Shown here in pieces: positions 26,933 to 35,371 of a stretch of DNA of 53,293 nt; position 1 is the first letter of the stretch; each line of letters opens with the position of its first letter. The position numbers and the translations under genes were made by a program. The stretch is from Cyclobacterium roseum. Lineage in GTDB: Bacteria > Bacteroidota > Bacteroidia > Cytophagales > Cyclobacteriaceae. Where the stretch lies: the NCBI RefSeq assembly GCF_010119225.1, contig NZ_WNKF01000026.1, positions 1 to 53,293 on the forward strand, given 5' to 3'. A model generated the notes under the pieces. That model had not been told where the DNA came from, made no database searches, and was given only the letters and a program-made list of their open reading frames with translations.

Positions 26933-28900
26933 ATGATATCTATACGATTTTTAATATCGCTGGGAATTTTAACCCTTGCCCCGATGCTTTTAGGTGCCCA
27001 AGAGATGCGCTTTGGCAAGTACAGTGATTCAGAGTTTGGCTATAATGAAGTGGACTTTGAGCCAGATGCAGATGCTGTCGTGTTGCAGGAATCTTGTTAT
27101 AGTTTTTTCTCAGGAAACGTTTTACATAATCAAATTCATCGAAGGATTAAAGTTTTGAAGGAGGCCGGTAAGGAGCAAGCAAATATAATATTGAGGTATT
27201 ATAAAGGCGAAAACAAAGTTCAAGACATTTTTAAAATAAAGGCCCAAACAATTAACTCCACTAGTGGAGAAATTGAAATCGAAGAATTATCAAAAGCTGA
27301 TTTTTTTGAGGCTGATGCTGGTGAAGGATGGCATGAAATCAGATTTACCTTTCCGAAGGTACAAATAGGATCAATCATGGACTTCTCTTATGAGAAAACA
27401 GATAAATCTATCATTTCTCTGGATGGTTGGGTATTCCAAAATGAAATCCCAACACTAAAATCCATTTATGATATTACTTTTCCGGATTTTCTGAAATACA
27501 AAACGTTTGGTCAGGGAATCAAAATGGTCAGCCATAATTCCTTAACAAATACCAATAACAATTATCGATGGGAGCTGGAAAATCTGAACGCATTCCGACC
27601 TGAGCCCTACATGGCACATTATACCGATTACCTGGAGAAAGTAGCCTTTCAACTGGAAGGCTACGAATTGAAGGAAATGGATATTTCCGGAATAGATTTT
27701 AATACCTACAAAAAGCTGTTTAATACCTGGCAGGATTTAGCAGATTTCTTCACCGGAAGCTATCATTATGAAAGCTTTTTGGAGCCAAAAAAAGAAGCGG
27801 GTATCATAAGCGAAATAGTTCTTCCGGAAAACGACACGTTAAGGCTTGCAACTGACATTTACGAATACGCCTCCAGTCAATATAATTTTTCCGGAATATC
27901 CAGAATCATTCCTTCTAAAGACTTTTCTGAAATGCTTTCCAGTAAAAATGGAGATAGAGCCGAAATTAATTTGTCACTACTGGCACATCTCAGGCAATAC
28001 GGAATCGTTGCATTTCCCGTTCTGATTAGCAGCAAGGGAAATGGACGGTCCAATCTGGTACCTTTTCCTTACATGGATCAGTTTAATGAACTTATTATCG
28101 TTTCCTTAATCGGAAATAAAACCTATTTTCTGGATGCAACCGATCCTAACCTACCCTTTGGGTTTTTGCCGGAAAATTTTCTTGTCAACCAGGGCTTTTT
28201 ATTGATGGAGGAGAATAGTGGTCTGATTGACATCCAAATACCTCATTCATCCGGTTATTATGCCTTCTCCGATATCACCCTTGAAGACGAACACACCTTA
28301 AAGAGAGAATCATCCCTCAAAGTCACGGATTTTGATTATGTACACAACTTTGGCATTCAACAAAATGAAACGATATCTCAGGAGGAATTCGAAAAAATTG
28401 TATTTACCGGTAATCAGGAAAACATAGAGACGATATCCATTAATGAGAACAAGAAATTTAGGAATCAGCTTTCGATAAACTACACTTCTAGCAAAGAACT
28501 CGACGGGGATAACACGCTTTACATTAATCCGTTTTACCTCATGCGGTGGCAATCCAATCCGTTTATAAGTTCCACTCGGGCATTTCCCATCGATTTTAAC
28601 TATACGTTCACAGATCGGTATGCTACCAACATTAAAATTCCCGAAGGGTATATCCTGGATGATTTTCCGGAAAATACCGCAATAACGCTTCCAGGTGGCG
28701 CAATCACTTTCAATTTTGTAGTCAATGTTCTAGAAAATATAGCAGCTGTTAATGCCGTAATTAGCGTAAAAACCCATATCATTGGGGCGGTTGATTACCC
28801 AGACTTAAGGTACATGATAGACATCATCTCAAGCAAATTTAAAGAGCCATTGGTCTTGGTGAAAAGTAGTTCCATTGCACCAACCGCCTCTGTCGAATAG
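26933..28900 (+). CDS. DUF3857 protein with degenerate transglutaminase-like domain
   Basis: A 655-residue exported protein (signal peptide ending MLLGAQE) with the same layout as the preceding gene product: DUF3857 at about 35-230 and a transglutaminase fold at about 300-410. The active site is lost: the Cys position is Arg342 (KNGDRAEINL), the His position is Glu386 (QFNELII), and only Asp401 (FLDATDPNLP) is kept. The four-base gap to its active-looking partner suggests a co-expressed pair. It is most likely a non-enzymatic partner or regulator, by inference only. Confidence 0.78.
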   Translation: MISIRFLISLGILTLAPMLLGAQEMRFGKYSDSEFGYNEVDFEPDADAVVLQESCYSFFSGNVLHNQIHRRIKVLKEAGKEQANIILRYYKGENKVQDIFKIKAQTINSTSGEIEIEELSKADFFEADAGEGWHEIRFTFPKVQIGSIMDFSYEKTDKSIISLDGWVFQNEIPTLKSIYDITFPDFLKYKTFGQGIKMVSHNSLTNTNNNYRWELENLNAFRPEPYMAHYTDYLEKVAFQLEGYELKEMDISGIDFNTYKKLFNTWQDLADFFTGSYHYESFLEPKKEAGIISEIVLPENDTLRLATDIYEYASSQYNFSGISRIIPSKDFSEMLSSKNGDRAEINLSLLAHLRQYGIVAFPVLISSKGNGRSNLVPFPYMDQFNELIIVSLIGNKTYFLDATDPNLPFGFLPENFLVNQGFLLMEENSGLIDIQIPHSSGYYAFSDITLEDEHTLKRESSLKVTDFDYVHNFGIQQNETISQEEFEKIVFTGNQENIETISINENKKFRNQLSINYTSSKELDGDNTLYINPFYLMRWQSNPFISSTRAFPIDFNYTFTDRYATNIKIPEGYILDDFPENTAITLPGGAITFNFVVNVLENIAAVNAVISVKTHIIGAVDYPDLRYMIDIISSKFKEPLVLVKSSSIAPTASVE

Positions 28901-28929
28901 TCATTTGTAGTTTCAGCAGGGTTAGGTAG

Positions 28930-28959
28930 AAAAAGAGGCATGCCCATCGGACATGCCTC
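28930..28959 (-). terminator. Terminator of the thioredoxin/DUF6952-like operon
   Basis: Perfect 8-bp stem GAGGCATG (28935-28942) / CATGCCTC (28952-28959). On the minus strand it is followed directly by TTTTTC, so it ends transcripts coming from the right; it also lies after the converging DUF3857 gene. Confidence 0.75.
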
Positions 28960-29023
28960 ACACTTCGTTGTAGCAGATTTAATTTAGGGTGATAAACAAC
29001 TTTTCTACTTTTTCAAAGTGCAT

Positions 29024-29281
29024 TTACTTATCAATGGAGCCTACCACTCGCTTCATAAAGGTATTCATGGCCTCTTTTTTATCGGCTCCATCTTTAATCA
29101 TCTGGTTGACCTCCAGGGTTCCTGACAAATTCGAAAGCAGCTCGCCTATGACATCCAATTCCTCGTCCTTAAGCGTACTAATCTCCGTCATGGATTCCAA
29201 CAGTTCAATGGTTTCCACTACCCAGTCTTCGTCATTTTCCTCAATAAATTGTAATACGTGCTTAATTATTGGTAATCTCAT
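29024..29281 (-). CDS. DUF6952-like small protein, thioredoxin partner
   Basis: An 85-residue acidic helical protein beginning MRLPIIKHVLQFIEENDED and containing LKDEELDVIGELLSNLSGTLEV. The pattern matches small proteins found beside thioredoxin genes in Bacteroidota (DUF6952, named from memory). No Cys is present, so it is not itself redox-active. The ATG at 29281 overlaps the end of the thioredoxin gene by 20 bases; a TTG one codon earlier is less likely. It is the last gene before a terminator. Confidence 0.72.
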   Translation of the reverse strand: MRLPIIKHVLQFIEENDEDWVVETIELLESMTEISTLKDEELDVIGELLSNLSGTLEVNQMIKDGADKKEAMNTFMKRVVGSIDK

Positions 29282-29576
29282 CAATTAGTGTTTTTAGGAC
29301 TTCTTCTTTATTTGTTTGTACCTGATTTACAATCGCTCCTTTACTGAATACCGCAAACGTGGGCAAATTGGTTACCTGCGCCAGTTTCCTCGACTCAGGT
29401 AATTTTTCGGCATCCACGTATAGAAAAGTGATGCCTTCATAGGATTTGCTCAGCCGTTTCATTTTTGGTTTCATAATTCGGCAGTTGCCACACCAGGTAG
29501 CCCCGTACTGAACCACTACCTTTTCGTTGTCCTGAATGACCTCTGATAAATTATCTGTTGTTAATTCCTCTAACAT
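29262..29576 (-). CDS. Thioredoxin family protein
   Basis: A 104-residue cytoplasmic thioredoxin. The active site is ATWCGNCRIM, with Cys29 and Cys32; the GN pair replaces the usual GP, as in many Bacteroidota thioredoxin-like proteins. The cis-proline is in NLPTFAVF (about 77). It is expected to reduce disulfides of cytoplasmic partners, possibly peroxiredoxins. It is preceded by a well-matched promoter at 29607-29638 and overlaps the small gene downstream. Confidence 0.9.
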   Translation of the reverse strand: MLEELTTDNLSEVIQDNEKVVVQYGATWCGNCRIMKPKMKRLSKSYEGITFLYVDAEKLPESRKLAQVTNLPTFAVFSKGAIVNQVQTNKEEVLKTLIDEITNN

Positions 29577-29606
29577 ATTTATTTCCGTTTTAGCTTAATG
29601 AAGCTG

Positions 29607-29638
29607 CAAAGGTAATGACTATAATTTTCAATTTCCAA
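29607..29638 (-). promoter_or_regulatory. Promoter of the thioredoxin gene
   Basis: On the minus strand TTG (29638-29636), 21 bases, then TACCTTTG (29614-29607). The predicted start of transcription lies about 24 bases before the ATG at 29576. Confidence 0.68.
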
Positions 29639-29668
29639 TTGATTATCTCTATGAGTCATTGAGCAGAT

Positions 29669-30238
29669 TTAATACAAATTCTTTTGGGCAAAGGGAATCA
29701 GGGCCAGGGTTACCGCCTGTTGGTAGTATTCCAGGCGGTTAACCACGCCATTGGTCAGGATTCCTACGGCTCCGTTTCCTTGTTTGGAATGGGTCTGTTG
29801 AAAAACCCGGTCGTCGGCTTCTCCCAGCTCCATTCCTTCGCGAACCAGCTTTGATATTACTTCCGGAAGGAAGAAGGTTCCGGTTTTGGCCTTTCCAATT
29901 TGATTACTCCCATCCAGGATAACCATCCAGGCAAAGGCTACCATTTGCTCCCCTACTTCATCCACACCGCCTTCGATCCCCACCCAATAATCAGCTTCGG
30001 GAAAGGCCTTTTTAGCCTCATAGGCCCTATTATAAGCACCGGTATAGGTTTCTACATCGCCGTGAGGCTGCTCGCTTACATTAGGGTCCACATTTAAACC
30101 TTCTACGATAAAATAATCTTCAAATAGCGATTGAAAGGCGTTTTCCGTGCATTTGATTTTTACCGGATTTTTACTTCCTACGATAACTAATTTTTGCCTT
30201 TTTTGTTCCTGGTAGTTTCTTCTTTTAGGGAATGCCAT
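29669..30238 (-). CDS. Inosine/xanthosine triphosphatase, YjjX type
   Basis: A 189-residue enzyme that hydrolyses non-canonical purine nucleotides such as ITP and XTP. The family pattern is clear: KLVIVGSKNPVKIKCTENAF at the substrate loop, GLNVDPNVSEQPHG, YWVGIEGGVDE and HSKQGNGAVGILTNG. The start ATG gives a basic N-terminal extension of about 16 residues (MAFPKRRNYQEQKRQK) before the usual first strand; no ATG lies closer, so this may be genuine. It is 30 bases downstream of the YebC gene and likely co-transcribed. Confidence 0.88.
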   Translation of the reverse strand: MAFPKRRNYQEQKRQKLVIVGSKNPVKIKCTENAFQSLFEDYFIVEGLNVDPNVSEQPHGDVETYTGAYNRAYEAKKAFPEADYWVGIEGGVDEVGEQMVAFAWMVILDGSNQIGKAKTGTFFLPEVISKLVREGMELGEADDRVFQQTHSKQGNGAVGILTNGVVNRLEYYQQAVTLALIPFAQKNLY

Positions 30239-30268
30239 TGGGTGATTTAAAGTTGGAAATCGTTTGGT

Positions 30269-30976
30269 TTAGGCCATGTTATGATAGACCTGATTTACAT
30301 CGTCATCCTCTTCCATCCGCTCGATCATTTTGTTGATATCTTCTTCTTGTTCAGCGCTAATTTCGGTGGTGGACATGGGAAAACGCTGCATATCTGCACT
30401 TATTACTTCTATTCCTTTATCCTCTAGTGCTTTTTGCATGTTGCCAAAATCCTCAAAGGCCGTATATACAAAAATTTCTCCTTCGTTTTCGTCTATGTCC
30501 TCCAGTCCAAAATCAATCAATTCGAACTCCAGTTCTTCCAGATCCCATTCATCCTTCGGAAAACGAAATACTGCCTTTCGGTCAAACATAAAACTCACGG
30601 AGCCCGAAGTTCCCAATGAACCGCCCGCCTTTGTAAAGTAATGCCGGATATTGGCCACCGTACGGTTGAGGTTGTCGGTGGAAGTTTCGACAATGACTGC
30701 AATCCCATGGGGACCATAGCCTTCGTAAACAATTTCTTCGTAGTCCTTTTCGTCCTTATTGCTCGCCCTGGTGATGGCCGCTTCAATTCGGTCCTTGGGC
30801 ATGGAAGCACCTTTGGCATTCTGTATGACGGTCCGAAGTTTAGCATTGTTGGCCGGGTCGGGCCCTCCTGCCTTTACCGCCATTACGATTTCTTTGCCCA
30901 GGCGTGTAAACACCTTGGACATCTTACTCCATCGTTTGAATTTTCTTTCTTTTCTAAATTCAAATGCTCTTCCCAT
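30269..30976 (-). CDS. YebC/PmpR family DNA-binding regulator
   Basis: A 235-residue soluble protein. The family signature is seen in the N-terminal helical domain (FKRWSKMSKVFTRLGKEIVMAVKAGGPDPANNAKLR) and in PKDRIEAAI, with YEGYGPHGIAVIVE at about 86-99 and an acidic C-terminus. The first residues differ slightly from the usual AGHSKW start, reading MGRAFEFRKERKFKRWSK, a form common in Bacteroidota. YebC proteins regulate transcription and some promote translation of proline stretches. It lies first in a two-gene unit with the YjjX-type enzyme. Confidence 0.92.
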   Translation of the reverse strand: MGRAFEFRKERKFKRWSKMSKVFTRLGKEIVMAVKAGGPDPANNAKLRTVIQNAKGASMPKDRIEAAITRASNKDEKDYEEIVYEGYGPHGIAVIVETSTDNLNRTVANIRHYFTKAGGSLGTSGSVSFMFDRKAVFRFPKDEWDLEELEFELIDFGLEDIDENEGEIFVYTAFEDFGNMQKALEDKGIEVISADMQRFPMSTTEISAEQEEDINKMIERMEEDDDVNQVYHNMA

Positions 30977-31143
30977 ACCATTTTAGTTTTTCAGGTTTGT
31001 AAAAATAAATAAATTTTTCATTTGGACTATTATCCGATTCAAACAAAGCCAAACATATCTTCCCGTCAGGGCTCCATTCCTTAACCTATTCCCCTGGAAA
31101 TTCGTATCAACAGCATATCCTAACCACCACAAACCCCGCAACG

Positions 31144-32469
31144 ATGGAGCAAGCACTGCCAAACCTTCCCCAATCTCCTTACCCCATAGTGGTCATTGTA
31201 GGAGCCGGTTTTGCCGGGCTGAAACTTGCCAGGACCTTGCGAAATAAACCTTATCAGGTTATACTGCTGGACAAAAACAATTACCATCAGTTCCAACCCC
31301 TTTTCTATCAGGTAGCTACAGCTGGACTGGAGCCCAGTGCCATTTCCTTCCCCTTGCGGAAGGCCTTTCACGACACCCCGAATGTAACCTTTAGAATGGG
31401 AGGAGCCAAACGCATAGACCAGCAACAAAACAGGCTGTACACCGACATCGGATTTATTGACTATGATTACCTGGTCCTGGCCATGGGTGCCGACACCAAT
31501 TATTTCGGAATGGAAAACATCATGAAAAACAGTATTCCTATGAAATCCGTCTCCGAAGCGCTGTTTATCCGGAATAAAATCATTTCCAATTACGAAAGGG
31601 CCATCACCATAGCGGACGAATCCAAAAGAAAGGCCCTGATGAACGTGGTGATCGTGGGCGGAGGTCCTACCGGGGTAGAGCTGGCGGGAGCGTTAGCAGA
31701 ATTGCGTAATAAGGTATTCCCAAAGGATTACCCACAGCTCAATTTCGACAATATGAAGGTGGTACTGGTAGAAATGGGTCCATCGCTTTTGGCCGGCATG
31801 AGTGCAACCTCGGGCGACAAGGCTAAAATCTATCTGGAAAAACTTCAGGTGGAAGTACTGTTGAATACCGCCGTTGAAGACTATGACGGCCTGCATGTCA
31901 TCATCAAAGGAGAAACCCGTTTTCAGACCCATACCTTGCTCTGGGCTGCGGGAATCGCCCCCAACTTCATAGAAGGAATTGCGGCTGATCAAAAAGCAAA
32001 AGGGGGACGCCTACTGGTCGATGAATTTAACCGGCTTCACAGTGGTGAAAATATCTACGTGCTGGGTGATGGCTGCCTGCAGGTGATGGAGGATTACCCC
32101 AAAGGTCACCCACAGGTGGCACAGGTAGCCATACAGCAGGCTAAAAACCTGGGAAATAACTTCCTTGCGAAACTAAACGCCAAGCCAGAGAAACCCTTTC
32201 GCTACAAGGACCTGGGAAGCATGGCCACCATAGGAAGAAAACTCGCCGTGGTGGAATTGCCCTTCGTCAAGTTTCAGGGATTACTGGCCTGGCTTACCTG
32301 GCTTTTTGTCCACCTCATGGCCATCCTGGGAGTAAAAAACCGTATTTTTATCTTTTTGGACTGGGCCTGGAACTACCTTTCCTTCGACCCGTCCCTGCGA
32401 TTACTGATCAAACCCACCATCTCCAGGCCGCAGGACAGGGAAAAGTTGGTTACTAAAAAAATTAAGTAG
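31144..32469 (+). CDS. Type II NADH dehydrogenase (NAD(P)/FAD-dependent oxidoreductase)
   Basis: A 441-residue membrane-associated flavoprotein that passes electrons from NADH to quinone without proton pumping. The FAD site is VVIVGAGFAGLKLARTL (about 16-32), the NADH site VVIVGGGPTGVELAGALAE (about 172-190), and the third FAD motif is NIYVLGDGC (about 300). FYQVATAGLEPS is typical of the family. The C-terminal hydrophobic stretch (about 375-400) anchors the protein in the inner membrane. It is a single gene; the gap to the next gene is 98 bases. Confidence 0.92.
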   Translation: MEQALPNLPQSPYPIVVIVGAGFAGLKLARTLRNKPYQVILLDKNNYHQFQPLFYQVATAGLEPSAISFPLRKAFHDTPNVTFRMGGAKRIDQQQNRLYTDIGFIDYDYLVLAMGADTNYFGMENIMKNSIPMKSVSEALFIRNKIISNYERAITIADESKRKALMNVVIVGGGPTGVELAGALAELRNKVFPKDYPQLNFDNMKVVLVEMGPSLLAGMSATSGDKAKIYLEKLQVEVLLNTAVEDYDGLHVIIKGETRFQTHTLLWAAGIAPNFIEGIAADQKAKGGRLLVDEFNRLHSGENIYVLGDGCLQVMEDYPKGHPQVAQVAIQQAKNLGNNFLAKLNAKPEKPFRYKDLGSMATIGRKLAVVELPFVKFQGLLAWLTWLFVHLMAILGVKNRIFIFLDWAWNYLSFDPSLRLLIKPTISRPQDREKLVTKKIK

Positions 32470-32567
32470 TTGATTCTCCTGGAGTTTAACATTTCTTAAC
32501 AAGTTCCTATTAAACTTTCCGGAACTCATCCAGTCTAAGAGATATAAACCAATTATTGAAATAGACC

Positions 32568-32978
32568 ATGAGAAAACTAATGATCATCGCCGTGCTGGTA
32601 GGAGCTACTTTTGTACAGGCGCAAGCGCAACGAAGAGGAAACCAGGAAATCAATCCGGAACAGCTGGCGGAACGAATGAGCGAACGAATGGCTGAAAAGC
32701 TGGACCTCAGCGAAGAACAAAAGAAAGCGGTGTATGCCCTGCACCTGGAAGAGGCACAGAAAAGAAAAGTACAGTGGGAAGCCAGAAAAGAAGAAAGAGA
32801 AGTCTTGAAAGCGGAACGTGAGGCCCGGCAGGAAAAAATAACTGCCCTGCTCACGCCAGAACAAAAAGCGACCTGGGAAGAAATGAAGGAAGAAAACCGG
32901 CCGAAAATGAGAGAAAGGCGGAGAGGATCAGGAGAACGAATGAGGGGACGCAATGCGCCAGGATCGGGCAGGTTATAA
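32568..32978 (+). CDS. Secreted helical protein, DUF4890/Spy-like
   Basis: A 136-residue protein with a signal peptide (ending VQAQAQR). The mature part is a charged helical protein with EQLAERMSERMAEKLDLSEEQKKAV and a second LTPEQKATWEEMKEENRPK block; such LTxxQ-like repeats occur in Spy/CpxP-type periplasmic chaperones and in DUF4890 proteins of Bacteroidota. The C-terminus is Arg/Gly-rich (RRRGSGERMRGRN). A stress chaperone role is possible but unproven. A terminator at 33018-33050 ends the gene. Confidence 0.72.
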   Translation: MRKLMIIAVLVGATFVQAQAQRRGNQEINPEQLAERMSERMAEKLDLSEEQKKAVYALHLEEAQKRKVQWEARKEEREVLKAEREARQEKITALLTPEQKATWEEMKEENRPKMRERRRGSGERMRGRNAPGSGRL

Positions 32979-33017
32979 TTAAGACATTTTGAAATTTATT
33001 TGGGTTTAATTAATGGA

Positions 33018-33050
33018 TGAAAGCCGGGGTCATTGACCTTCGGTTTTTTT
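33018..33050 (+). terminator. Rho-independent terminator after the Spy-like gene
   Basis: Imperfect stem AAAGCCGGGGTC/GACCTTCGGTTT with loop ATT and one bulged base, followed by eight T residues. It lies between 32978 and the start at 33091. Confidence 0.6.
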
Positions 33051-33090
33051 TATGTCCTTTGGATTTTTTGCCTTACTTTGGCCGGTAGCT

Positions 33091-33690
33091 ATGAAAAAAG
33101 CCATCATCGTATTTCAGAAATATCCTGAAGCGGGATTCGTCAAAACCCGACTGGCCGAAACCATCGGCGCAGAAAAGGCCGCCAATTTGTATGCATTCCT
33201 TATCCGCCACACGCATCAGCAGCTTTCTGGATTGGAAGCCACAATTTTTGTTTTTCACCTGGGCCCCGTTGCTATCGAAGAATACCCTAAAAAAGGATAT
33301 CACTTCCATGCTCAGGAACCTGGTGACCTCGGGGAGAAAATGCAGAAAGCCTTTCAGCGGGTTTTCGATCTGGGCTTTGACCAGGTGCTGATCATCGGGA
33401 CGGATTGTTACGAACTCGAAAGGAATCACCTGAAGCAGGCTTTTGAAGCGCTAAAGACGAAGAATCTCGTCCTGGGACCGGCGGTAGACGGAGGGTATTA
33501 CTTGCTTGGATTGAAAAGACCCGCTGCATCTTTGTTTCAGGGAATCTCCTGGAGCACGGATACCGTTTTGCAGCAAACCCTGAACAGGGCAAACCAAGGA
33601 AACCTGGAATATGGCCTATTGGAAAAGCTTCGGGATGTGGACCGATACGAGGATTTGGGAGAACTGGAACAGCTGCTTCCTGAGCTATAG
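33091..33690 (+). CDS. TIGR04282 / DUF2064 glycosyltransferase-like protein
   Basis: A 199-residue protein of GT-A-like fold. The family pattern is visible as AIIVFQKYPEAGFVKTRLAETIG at the start (nucleotide-binding loop), IIGTDCYEL in the middle (DxD-like metal site) and LGPAVDGGYYLLGLKRP later. Members have been linked to arsenosugar biosynthesis in some bacteria, but no arsenic genes are seen here, so the substrate is unknown. The start is the ATG at 33091; the longer frame from 33052 adds residues that do not match the family. Confidence 0.82.
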   Translation: MKKAIIVFQKYPEAGFVKTRLAETIGAEKAANLYAFLIRHTHQQLSGLEATIFVFHLGPVAIEEYPKKGYHFHAQEPGDLGEKMQKAFQRVFDLGFDQVLIIGTDCYELERNHLKQAFEALKTKNLVLGPAVDGGYYLLGLKRPAASLFQGISWSTDTVLQQTLNRANQGNLEYGLLEKLRDVDRYEDLGELEQLLPEL

Positions 33691-33713
33691 CAAAACGAAC
33701 TCGCTTCAAATAA

Positions 33714-33760
33714 AAAAACTCCTGAGCCCTACCTGGATTCAGGTTTAGTCAGGAGTTTTT
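33714..33760. terminator. Bidirectional terminator between convergent genes
   Basis: 12-bp stem AAAAACTCCTGA/TCAGGAGTTTTT enclosing a smaller stem ACCTG/CAGGT. A-tract on one side and T-tract on the other make it work in both directions, for the gene ending at 33690 and the ThuA gene ending at 33782. Confidence 0.82.
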
Positions 33761-33781
33761 GTAAGATTAATTTTTTATTTA

Positions 33782-34552
33782 TTAAAACGGTTTTCCCAGC
33801 GCAGCATACCAAATCCCTCCGTACAGGTGATCCAGGAAGTCTGCATCCTGAAAGGCCTCTTCCACGTGACCCAACCCGGTATAAAATACCCGGCCCCCAT
33901 CGTATTCGTGGTACCAGGAAATGGGATGCACCGCACCCATACCCATTTGTTGTCCACCGCGTTCGCCAACCTCATAGGAGGTTTCGTCCAGTTGCACCAG
34001 GATGTTTACCTCTTCATTGAAATTTTTAAATTCGTACCATTCATCGGTCCGAAGCCATTTGTCATTCAGGTGATAAGTAGCTGGATGATTTCGATCCACT
34101 ACCTGCATTCTGGCCGTTTGCTGCTGGGGATGGTGGTTAAATTGTCCTCCGATAAGCTTGGTGTACCAGGGCCAATCGTATTCGGTATCGGTCGCACTAT
34201 GAATGCCAACCACTCCCTTTCCGCTTTGAACAAATCGCTCAAACGCTTCTTTTTGTTCTGCATTAAAAATCGTCCCGGTGGTACTCATGAGGATGATGAC
34301 ATCGTATCGTTCCAGGTTCTCATCGTTGATAAGACCGGCATCTTCACTCGCATATACCTGAAAACGGTGCTTTTCCCCTAGCTTTTTTAGGGCTGCGACC
34401 CCTTCAGGTATGGACTGATGACGGAAACCGGAAGTCTTACTGATGACCAGCGCACGGAATTGCTGAGCCTGACTCAATACAGGTAGTAGGAAAAGGGCCA
34501 ACCCCACGGCCAACAGGCCCAGGAGGTTGCGTTTATTGTTTATGAAGAGCAT
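33782..34552 (-). CDS. ThuA domain secreted protein
   Basis: A 256-residue exported protein with a signal peptide (LGLLAVGLALFLLPVLSQA). The ThuA domain, a class I glutamine-amidotransferase-like fold, spans nearly the whole mature chain: ALVISKTSGFRHQSIPEG at the start, VVGIHSATDTEYDWPWYTKLIGGQFNHHP in the middle and RVFYTGLGHVEEAF at the end, as in trehalose-utilisation ThuA proteins and related secreted enzymes. Substrate unknown, probably sugar-linked. Upstream, 39 bases separate it from the dipeptidase gene; it may be the last gene of that unit. Confidence 0.85.
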   Translation of the reverse strand: MLFINNKRNLLGLLAVGLALFLLPVLSQAQQFRALVISKTSGFRHQSIPEGVAALKKLGEKHRFQVYASEDAGLINDENLERYDVIILMSTTGTIFNAEQKEAFERFVQSGKGVVGIHSATDTEYDWPWYTKLIGGQFNHHPQQQTARMQVVDRNHPATYHLNDKWLRTDEWYEFKNFNEEVNILVQLDETSYEVGERGGQQMGMGAVHPISWYHEYDGGRVFYTGLGHVEEAFQDADFLDHLYGGIWYAALGKPF

Positions 34553-34591
34553 ATATTTGTTAAGTTAAAATAAAGGACGATTATACAATTA

Positions 34592-35371
34592 TTATTTCAC
34601 AATGTCGAATTTCTCCCCGGCAACTTTTCGGCTATAGGCATTAAAATGCCACCATTCAGAACCAATGCCCGTAAACCCTGCGTTTTTCATGACCGTTCTC
34701 AGTATTTTCCGATTGGCTACCTGTGCCTCCGTAATTTTTCCTTCCTCCAACATTTGCTCTTCCCGGTCGGGATAAGCAGGGTAACCAAAGTAATCGTAGC
34801 CAGTACCCATGTCCAACGGAGCCCCGGTTTCTTTTGACATCAGGGTCAGGTCCACAGCCACACCGAAATTGTGGAGGCTTCCTCTTTGCGGATCGGCCAC
34901 GTAGAGGGGTTTGAGACTGTCCGGTTTGTCCAATTCATCCCAGAGAATCTGTTGCACGGACTGGGGTCGCACGGCATCATATACCAAAAAGGTCAATTCG
35001 GGATGGCTGACTGAAAGTTCCTGGTAGGCTACTTTCAACCTAACAGCCACTTCCGGCTGCATGTAGCATCGCGAAAGGGTTCCATATACATTTTTCCCAA
35101 AAAAGTTATCTGTAGACGCGTACTTCAGGTCCACCCGCACTTCAGGGATAACTTCTTGTATATCCACCAGACCCGCAGCAATCAATCGCCGCTCCAGCTC
35201 CCCCATTTCTTCTTGCCGCTGAGGGTCCTCCCCATTTGCTTCTGCTGGAAGGGAGTCCCCGGTGGCAGCCATTTCCACAGATTCACTGCCAGGTAGGTCC
35301 TGGTTTTTTTTGCCAGACCCAGGATCACAGGCCAATGCCAGGAACAGTAGTACCCCTACACCACTTCTCAT
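34592..35371 (-). CDS. D-alanyl-D-alanine dipeptidase (VanX-like, M15D) lipoprotein
   Basis: A 259-residue lipoprotein (lipobox LALAC, Cys15) with a linker of about 45 residues before the catalytic domain. The zinc site is SLHNFGVAVDL (His167, Asp174) and EWWHFN (Glu239 as base, His242), and Arg135 in YDAVRPQS is the VanX-type substrate residue. Enzymes of this group split D-Ala-D-Ala or related dipeptides. Placed in the envelope it would serve wall recycling; vancomycin resistance is not implied, since no vanH/vanA genes are present. Its ATG overlaps the SDR stop by four bases. Confidence 0.88.
   Translation of the reverse strand: MRSGVGVLLFLALACDPGSGKKNQDLPGSESVEMAATGDSLPAEANGEDPQRQEEMGELERRLIAAGLVDIQEVIPEVRVDLKYASTDNFFGKNVYGTLSRCYMQPEVAVRLKVAYQELSVSHPELTFLVYDAVRPQSVQQILWDELDKPDSLKPLYVADPQRGSLHNFGVAVDLTLMSKETGAPLDMGTGYDYFGYPAYPDREEQMLEEGKITEAQVANRKILRTVMKNAGFTGIGSEWWHFNAYSRKVAGEKFDIVK

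Noticed and set aside
34592-35371. VanX-like gene as a vancomycin resistance locus
   Set aside because: No vanH, ligase or two-component genes are nearby; a lipoprotein dipeptidase fits ordinary wall peptide recycling.
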